From contig RFZI01000011.1 of assembly GCA_009920775.1 (NCBI GenBank), positions 1-32,297 on the forward strand: a stretch of 32,297 bases of DNA, in the 5' to 3' direction. A program made the translations under genes and the position numbers. Positions 27,195 to 32,297 of the stretch are shown here, one piece after another (position 1 is the stretch's first letter; each line of letters begins with the position of its first letter). Below the pieces are notes generated by a model. That model had not been told where the DNA came from, ran no database searches, and worked only from the letters and a program-made list of their open reading frames with translations. Source of the stretch: Paracoccaceae bacterium. GTDB lineage: Bacteria > Pseudomonadota > Alphaproteobacteria > Rhodobacterales > Rhodobacteraceae.

Positions 27195-29102
27195 CTATCC
27201 TTCGGTGCCTGCGGCGCTATCGTCGGCTGGTGTCTCGGCTTGCGGGGCCTCCTCGGCCGGCGGTTCGCCGGTCGTAGTGGCATCTTCTTCGAGCGCATAA
27301 ACTCTGAATTCGATCCTGCGATTGGCCTCGCGACCCTCTTCGGTATCGTTGTCGGCAATCGGGTCGGCCTCGCCATAGCCAACGGCGCGGAAGCTGCCGG
27401 TGGGAACCCGGCGAGAGCGCAGCGCGCTCAGAACCGCCTCGGCCCGCGATTGGCTTAGGTTCTTGTTCATTTCTTCGCGGCCCTGACTGTCGGTGTAGCC
27501 CGCGACCTCAATCGGCGCGTCCATGCAGTCGCGCAGGACAACGGAGATATCGTCAAGGATCAGCCGGGATTCGGCTGTCAGGGTTGCAGAGCCGGGATCG
27601 AAGATGATCTTGCGGTCGCCGGTGACTGCAAGAATTTCGGCGACGCAGGCTTCGGGCGTGGGTCCGGTTTCGACCTCGACGACCTGCTCTACGACGTTCA
27701 GATCCACGGTAAACTCGGCCGACTGCCCGAGTTTTTCGATAAAGAGGCGCGAGATTTCCGACGTAGTATCGGCATTGGTGGTGTTGCCGCGGACCGCCAC
27801 GAGATCGGGCTGAACGATGACCGAGCCATTGGTCAGCATCGAGAGCGCCTCAAGTCCGGCAAGAACTCTGACCGACCAGCCCCTCGGCAGCCCTTCAACA
27901 ACCCGCGTTCCCATCGTCAGGTTGGATTGGCCGAATCGCGCCTTGGCATAGTTCTCGACCATCATGTTGGTCAGATCATCCGGAACCCGCCCGCGCAGCT
28001 GCGCGTGGCCCTCGGGGCTGAGGGTTGCGCTAAACTGCGGCACGCCCTCTGGGGCGGCTTCAGGCGCGACCGGCAGCGCCGCAGTCAAAGAGAAGATGTC
28101 GGGCAAGGCATTCTCAAACTCGCCCACTACTGTGTCGAAAAGGTCTTGAGGTGTGCCCTCGAGCGCAACAAGCGAGATATCCGCGTCTGAAAGGGTCACG
28201 GTGCCGCCGCCAAGGCGATAGACCGACTGGATCGACATCTCGACGGCATCCGCCCAGAACCCGGACGGGACACCCAGTGCGATCGTGCAGTCAAAATCAT
28301 CCTCAAGCCCCGCCGCGCGGGCAGCGGCCTCGATCTGCGCGGCAGCCTCGGTCGTGTCGGCGGCGCATGCGTCGAACTTCGCGCCTTCGGCATCCAGCGA
28401 AAAACGGGTCGTGAACGGGGTGATTACAGGGCGCGGCGCACTGATCGACATGGTCAGCTCGACTGCCGCAGGCGCCAAAGCGCGGAGGTTGGATTCAAGC
28501 TCCAGCTTCTGCTCTGGACTGTCGCTGATTGCCGTAACCTCAACCTGACCCGGAGCGACCGATATCTTGGAACGCGGCAAAATCGCCAAGGCGCGGATGG
28601 CAAAGGTCAGTGCCTGCCTCCAGCCCTCGGGCATCGGAAAATCCGCGGCTTCCAGCAGATCATTGACCGGTTTGCCACTGGCAATTTCTGCAATCCGTTC
28701 CGAGATATCTGCCCGGTCTGAAGCAGAGGGAATAAGCCCGATCAGCGAAACACCGGAATCGTTTCGCAGGATTTCGATGGCAAATTCCGGTGCGGTGATC
28801 CCTTCATTATCGGCGATCGACATATTGTCGATTACGCGGCTGGCATCGACGATGCTGCCGGCGATCGAGATTGAGCGGAAGCGTGCCGCTTCGCTGGGAG
28901 CGCGACCCTCGATGATGACCTGAAGGCCGTCGCCCAGAACCGTGGCCCAGCTTTGATCGTCGTCTATGAGCGCTTCCTGGACCGAAATCACCGAGCGGTT
29001 TTCGACGACAGCCACCACAGCGAGAGCGGCAAAATACGACAGAAGCGCCGCAACGACGAAACTGGCAACCCGGATCAGAACGGTAGAGAGGCGAAGCGGC
29101 AT
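27195..29102 (-). CDS. OmpA-family (C-terminal peptidoglycan-binding) protein
   Basis: C-terminal VAGYTDSQGREEMNKNLSQSRAEAVLSALRSRRVPTGSFRAVGYGEADPIADNDTEEGREANRRIEF; N-terminal TM. Confidence 0.88.
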   Translation of the reverse strand: MPLRLSTVLIRVASFVVAALLSYFAALAVVAVVENRSVISVQEALIDDDQSWATVLGDGLQVIIEGRAPSEAARFRSISIAGSIVDASRVIDNMSIADNEGITAPEFAIEILRNDSGVSLIGLIPSASDRADISERIAEIASGKPVNDLLEAADFPMPEGWRQALTFAIRALAILPRSKISVAPGQVEVTAISDSPEQKLELESNLRALAPAAVELTMSISAPRPVITPFTTRFSLDAEGAKFDACAADTTEAAAQIEAAARAAGLEDDFDCTIALGVPSGFWADAVEMSIQSVYRLGGGTVTLSDADISLVALEGTPQDLFDTVVGEFENALPDIFSLTAALPVAPEAAPEGVPQFSATLSPEGHAQLRGRVPDDLTNMMVENYAKARFGQSNLTMGTRVVEGLPRGWSVRVLAGLEALSMLTNGSVIVQPDLVAVRGNTTNADTTSEISRLFIEKLGQSAEFTVDLNVVEQVVEVETGPTPEACVAEILAVTGDRKIIFDPGSATLTAESRLILDDISVVLRDCMDAPIEVAGYTDSQGREEMNKNLSQSRAEAVLSALRSRRVPTGSFRAVGYGEADPIADNDTEEGREANRRIEFRVYALEEDATTTGEPPAEEAPQAETPADDSAAGTEG

Positions 29103-29154
29103 CGGTTTTCCAAGTGGTTCCGGAATGTCTAGGCGCACATTGGCGCGGGTTCAA

Positions 29155-30114
29155 TCACACGAACCAAGCAACGGCGAAAAACAGCACAGGGATCAGACCA
29201 GCATTACGGTTGGACCTGAAGAGCATCAAGAGACGCTCGGGCGAGTCGGGATCGAACCGGCCAAGCTGCCAGGCAAGGTGCCAGCCGAAGGCCCAAACGC
29301 CACCTAGAGCGATCACCAGCGAAAGGACAGAGCGATCGATCACCGCAAGAAGGGTCGCCGCGCCTAAGAGAATCACAGTGGCGACAAGAAACCGGCGAAG
29401 CCAGCGGGGCGAAGCCTCGCCAAAGAGGCGCGCGGTCGATTTCACGCCAATCAGCGCGTCGTCCTCGGTGTCTTGGTGGGCATAGATCGTGTCATAGAAC
29501 AGCGTCCAGGCGATGCCGGCGACATAGAGAATGATCGGGGCAAGCGAGAGGCTGCCCTTGTGCGCCACCCAAGCCAGAAGCGCGCCCCAATTGAAGGCGA
29601 TGCCGAGAAAGACCTGCGGCCACCAGGTGAACCGCTTGGCGAAGGGATAGACCGCCACCGGCAGGAGCGAGATCACGCCGAGGAGGATGGCGTTTGAATT
29701 GAACGTCAAGAGAATCGCGAGGGCGATCAGGGCTTGAGCGATCATCCAGACCGCTGCGCCTTTGGCGCTCACTTGCCCCGACGGGATCGGGCGCGAGCGG
29801 GTCCGCGCCACCTGCGCATCAAATTCGCGGTCGGTGATGTCGTTCCATGTGCAGCCAGCCCCGCGCATGAGGAACGCTCCGGCAGAGCAGCCAAGGCCGA
29901 TCCAGAGGTCGGCCAATCCAAAGCGGCCATCCGACAGGGCGGCAAGACCAAGCCCCCACCAGCAGGGCAGAAGCAAAAGCCACGTGCCGATCGGCCGGTC
30001 GGCGCGGCTCAGGCGCAGATAGGGCCGGGTGGCCTTGGGCGCGATCCGATCGACCCAGTTGCCCCTGACGGCGTCAGATACTTGTCCCTCTGGCGCTCCG
30101 CTGGTCCCGGTCAT
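29155..30114 (-). CDS. ubiA: 4-hydroxybenzoate octaprenyltransferase
   Basis: RADRPIGTWLLLLPCWWGL, GAGCTWNDITDREFDAQVARTRSRPIPSG, YDTIYAHQDTEDDALIGVKSTARLFG. Confidence 0.94.
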   Translation of the reverse strand: MTGTSGAPEGQVSDAVRGNWVDRIAPKATRPYLRLSRADRPIGTWLLLLPCWWGLGLAALSDGRFGLADLWIGLGCSAGAFLMRGAGCTWNDITDREFDAQVARTRSRPIPSGQVSAKGAAVWMIAQALIALAILLTFNSNAILLGVISLLPVAVYPFAKRFTWWPQVFLGIAFNWGALLAWVAHKGSLSLAPIILYVAGIAWTLFYDTIYAHQDTEDDALIGVKSTARLFGEASPRWLRRFLVATVILLGAATLLAVIDRSVLSLVIALGGVWAFGWHLAWQLGRFDPDSPERLLMLFRSNRNAGLIPVLFFAVAWFV

Positions 30115-30125
30115 AAGTTCGTCCC

Positions 30126-30848
30126 ATGGCTTCGAAAGTTCGGCTCTATGTAGATCAGCCCTTGGGCAAAGGGCAAACCGTCTCTCTCACAAAAGAGCAG
30201 GCGCATTATCTCTTTGGCGTGATGCGGCTTGGGGCCGGGGCGGTGCTGTCTCTCTTCAACGGGCGCGACGGCGAGTGGGATGCCGAGGTGGCCGAAGCGG
30301 GCAAGAAGGGCGGGAGCCTTGCGTGCGTGGAGCAGACCCGCCCCTTGCAGATGCCGCCCGACCTTTGGCTGCTCTTCGCCCCCATAAAGAAAGAGCGCAC
30401 CGATTTCATCGTTGAGAAGGCGGTGGAGCTGGGCGCTGGGCGGATTGTGCCGGTGCAGACCGAGTTCACCAACTCGGGCCGTGTGAAACAGGACCGCTTG
30501 CAGGCCCACGCCGTTGAGGCCGCCGAGCAATGCGGCGGGACGTTTGTGCCCGAGGTGGCCGAGATGGAACGGCTTGGGCGGCTTCTTGATACATGGCCAA
30601 CGGGCCGGAGGCTGATGTTCTGCGACGAGACCATGCTCGGCGCGGCGACTGCGCTCGCCGGTCAGTCTAGGGGCCCGTGGGCCATCCTCATCGGCCCCGA
30701 GGGCGGCTTTTCCGAGGCGGAGCGCACGCGGTTGAGGGCGCTCCCATATGCTCTTTCTGTGAGCCTCGGCCCCCGCATCCTGCGCGCCGATACAGCCGCT
30801 GTCGCAGCCCTCACCCTCTGGCAATCGGCGCTGGGCGACTGGGCATGA
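30126..30848 (+). CDS. rsmE: 16S rRNA (uracil(1498)-N(3))-methyltransferase
   Basis: QAHYLFGVMRLGAG, APIKKERTDFIVEKAVELG, EAAEQCGG, ILIGPEGGFSEAE, SLGPRILRADTAAVAAL. Confidence 0.93.
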   Translation: MASKVRLYVDQPLGKGQTVSLTKEQAHYLFGVMRLGAGAVLSLFNGRDGEWDAEVAEAGKKGGSLACVEQTRPLQMPPDLWLLFAPIKKERTDFIVEKAVELGAGRIVPVQTEFTNSGRVKQDRLQAHAVEAAEQCGGTFVPEVAEMERLGRLLDTWPTGRRLMFCDETMLGAATALAGQSRGPWAILIGPEGGFSEAERTRLRALPYALSVSLGPRILRADTAAVAALTLWQSALGDWA

Positions 30849-31687
30849 TCCGCGCGCATCCCGAAGACTGGCCCGAGATCGAGGCCTTTCTGACGCCTCG
30901 CGCAGACTATGCGATGTTTCCTCTTAACAACGCGCGGTTCTATGGCGTCGACGGCGAGGATCCCTATTCCCTTCGGGTCTGGATTGCACGGGGTGCGCAA
31001 GGAGGCATCAGCGACGTTCTCAGCATGACCAAGAAGGGCATGATCATGCCCTATCTGCCCTCGGGCGATTTTGGCGCTGCTGCCAAGGCCATCGCTGGCC
31101 GGTCAGCCGAGGGCATCATCGGCCCACGTGATCATGCACGCGGCTTGAAGGAGGCGCTCGGCCTCGCGCAAGTGCCTGTCACGCTTGACGACGACGACCC
31201 CCACTTCTCACTAGACCTAGATGATCTCGTGATCCCCGAGGGCAAGGGGGAGCTTGTGACGCTCGCCGCCGCTGATCCCGAGACCATGATCCGCTGGCGC
31301 ATCGACTATTCCATCGAGGCGATCCAACTGCCTCCCGATCGGGCCGAGGAAGATGGTCGGCGAGCCTATCACAGCTATATCGAGCGCGATTCGCATCGGG
31401 TCTTGATGGTGGATGATCAGCCGGTGGCGACCACGGGGATCAATGCCCGCCTGCCGCAGATTGTGCAGGTTGGTGGCGTCTACACCCCACCGCCGCTCCG
31501 CGGCCTCGGCTATGCCCGCCGCGCTGTCGCGCTCCATTTGGCCGAGGCGCGGTCGGCGGGCGCGACAAGAGCCACGCTCTTCGCCGGTTCGGAAATGGCC
31601 ACCCGCGCCTATCAGGCGATCGGCTTTCGGCGGATCGGCGATTGGAGCATCATTCTCTTCAAGGAGCCTGTGACGCTGAATGTCTGA
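30845..31687 (+). CDS. GNAT-family N-acetyltransferase
   Basis: QVGGVYTPPPLRGLGYARRAVALHLAEARSAGATRATLFAGSEMATRAYQAIGFRRIGDWSIILF; 4-bp overlap with rsmE. Confidence 0.85.
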   Translation: MIRAHPEDWPEIEAFLTPRADYAMFPLNNARFYGVDGEDPYSLRVWIARGAQGGISDVLSMTKKGMIMPYLPSGDFGAAAKAIAGRSAEGIIGPRDHARGLKEALGLAQVPVTLDDDDPHFSLDLDDLVIPEGKGELVTLAAADPETMIRWRIDYSIEAIQLPPDRAEEDGRRAYHSYIERDSHRVLMVDDQPVATTGINARLPQIVQVGGVYTPPPLRGLGYARRAVALHLAEARSAGATRATLFAGSEMATRAYQAIGFRRIGDWSIILFKEPVTLNV

Positions 31688-32180
31688 TTTCCTCCGCCCC
31701 GAAGCCCGCGCCTTCCTCTGGCGCTGGCGCGATGTCTGGATCGCCCTCGCGCTGGGCGCCTTTGGGCTGCGCTGGGGGGTGTGGTCATTTGGCATCCTGC
31801 AGTGGATCGGTTGGGCGATGGTCGCAGCCGCCTTGGCCTTTCTCGTCTCGGGCATCCAACGCGCCCTCTTTCGCAAGGGCGCAGGCGGTGCGGGCGTTGT
31901 GCAGCTTGACGAGCGGCGGCTTTCCTATTTCGGCCCTGTCACTGGCGGCGTGATCTCTGCCGAAGAGATATCGCGCGTCGCGCTGGGCCCTGCGCCGGAG
32001 GGCGGCAACGAGTGGCGCTTTGCCACCCGCGGCGGCGAGCGGCTTCACATTCCGGTGAATGCCGAAGGTTCTGACGCGCTTTTTGATCTTTTCGCCACGC
32101 TTCCGGGCCTGCGCACACAGGCGATGATCGACGCGCTCGACAAACCGCTCGACGAGGCGGTGGAAATTTGGCGGCGATAG
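31680..32180 (+). CDS. Conserved hypothetical membrane protein
   Basis: Overlaps preceding GNAT; two hydrophobic segments then soluble domain (MSDFLRPEARAFLWRWRDVWIALALG...). Confidence 0.65.
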   Translation: MSDFLRPEARAFLWRWRDVWIALALGAFGLRWGVWSFGILQWIGWAMVAAALAFLVSGIQRALFRKGAGGAGVVQLDERRLSYFGPVTGGVISAEEISRVALGPAPEGGNEWRFATRGGERLHIPVNAEGSDALFDLFATLPGLRTQAMIDALDKPLDEAVEIWRR

Positions 32181-32258
32181 TCGATTTCGGCGGATTGACT
32201 TCGGCCGCCCAAGCCTACACCTGTGGCATCAGGAAAACGTGATGAAAGAAGCCGACCC

Positions 32259-32297
32259 ATGTCCATCCCCCAGTCCGGCGGCGGCCTGATCGAACGG
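32259..32297 (+). CDS. Probable start of glutamate--cysteine ligase (truncated by window end)
   Basis: MSIPQSGGGLIER... resembles the N-terminus of plant-type/alphaproteobacterial GCL; position after rsmE fits recalled synteny. Confidence 0.5.
   Translation, partial: MSIPQSGGGLIER

Noticed and set aside
1-32297. Defence island, prophage, BGC, CRISPR, transposon or tRNA genes
   Set aside because: No repeats of array type, no integrase/transposase/Cas/toxin-antitoxin/NRPS-PKS signatures, and no cloverleaf recognised on either strand.

Overview
The window looks like ordinary chromosomal housekeeping DNA from a GC-rich alphaproteobacterium, most likely Rhodobacteraceae (inferred from gene content and synteny; no search was run). 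Recognisable content in order: Glu dehydrogenase; S49 peptidase; Ca/Na antiporter; SDR; uvrC-pgsA-moaD-moaE; tag (minus strand); degenerate EAL protein; phaA-phaB; EamA permease; DUF465 small protein; SAM methyltransferase and DUF2007; polyprenyl diphosphate synthase; ispE and a TPR protein; ETF-QO; greA; GNAT; azlCD; permuted-papain-like lipoprotein; aa3 oxidase subunit IV; MBL hydrolase; acyl-CoA dehydrogenase; tsaC-like; OmpA-family protein; ubiA; rsmE; GNAT; and the first codons of a probable glutamate-cysteine ligase. I found no CRISPR array, tRNA, rRNA, transposase or phage module, and no convincing new defence or biosynthetic system. The most striking signal is a recurrent scar pattern. 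At least seven places in the first 25 kb (GDH, UvrC, Tag, EamA twice, TPR/IspE boundary, acyl-CoA dehydrogenase) lose a discrete block of conserved protein, usually with a frameshift, while both flanks remain well conserved. An assembly problem or stripped scaffold gaps is the simplest explanation. If real, it would be very recent gene decay hitting two DNA-repair genes. Secondary points are a degenerate EAL protein, a palindrome/promoter/DnaA-box cluster upstream of uvrC, small proteins, and convergent genes sharing TGATCA stop palindromes.
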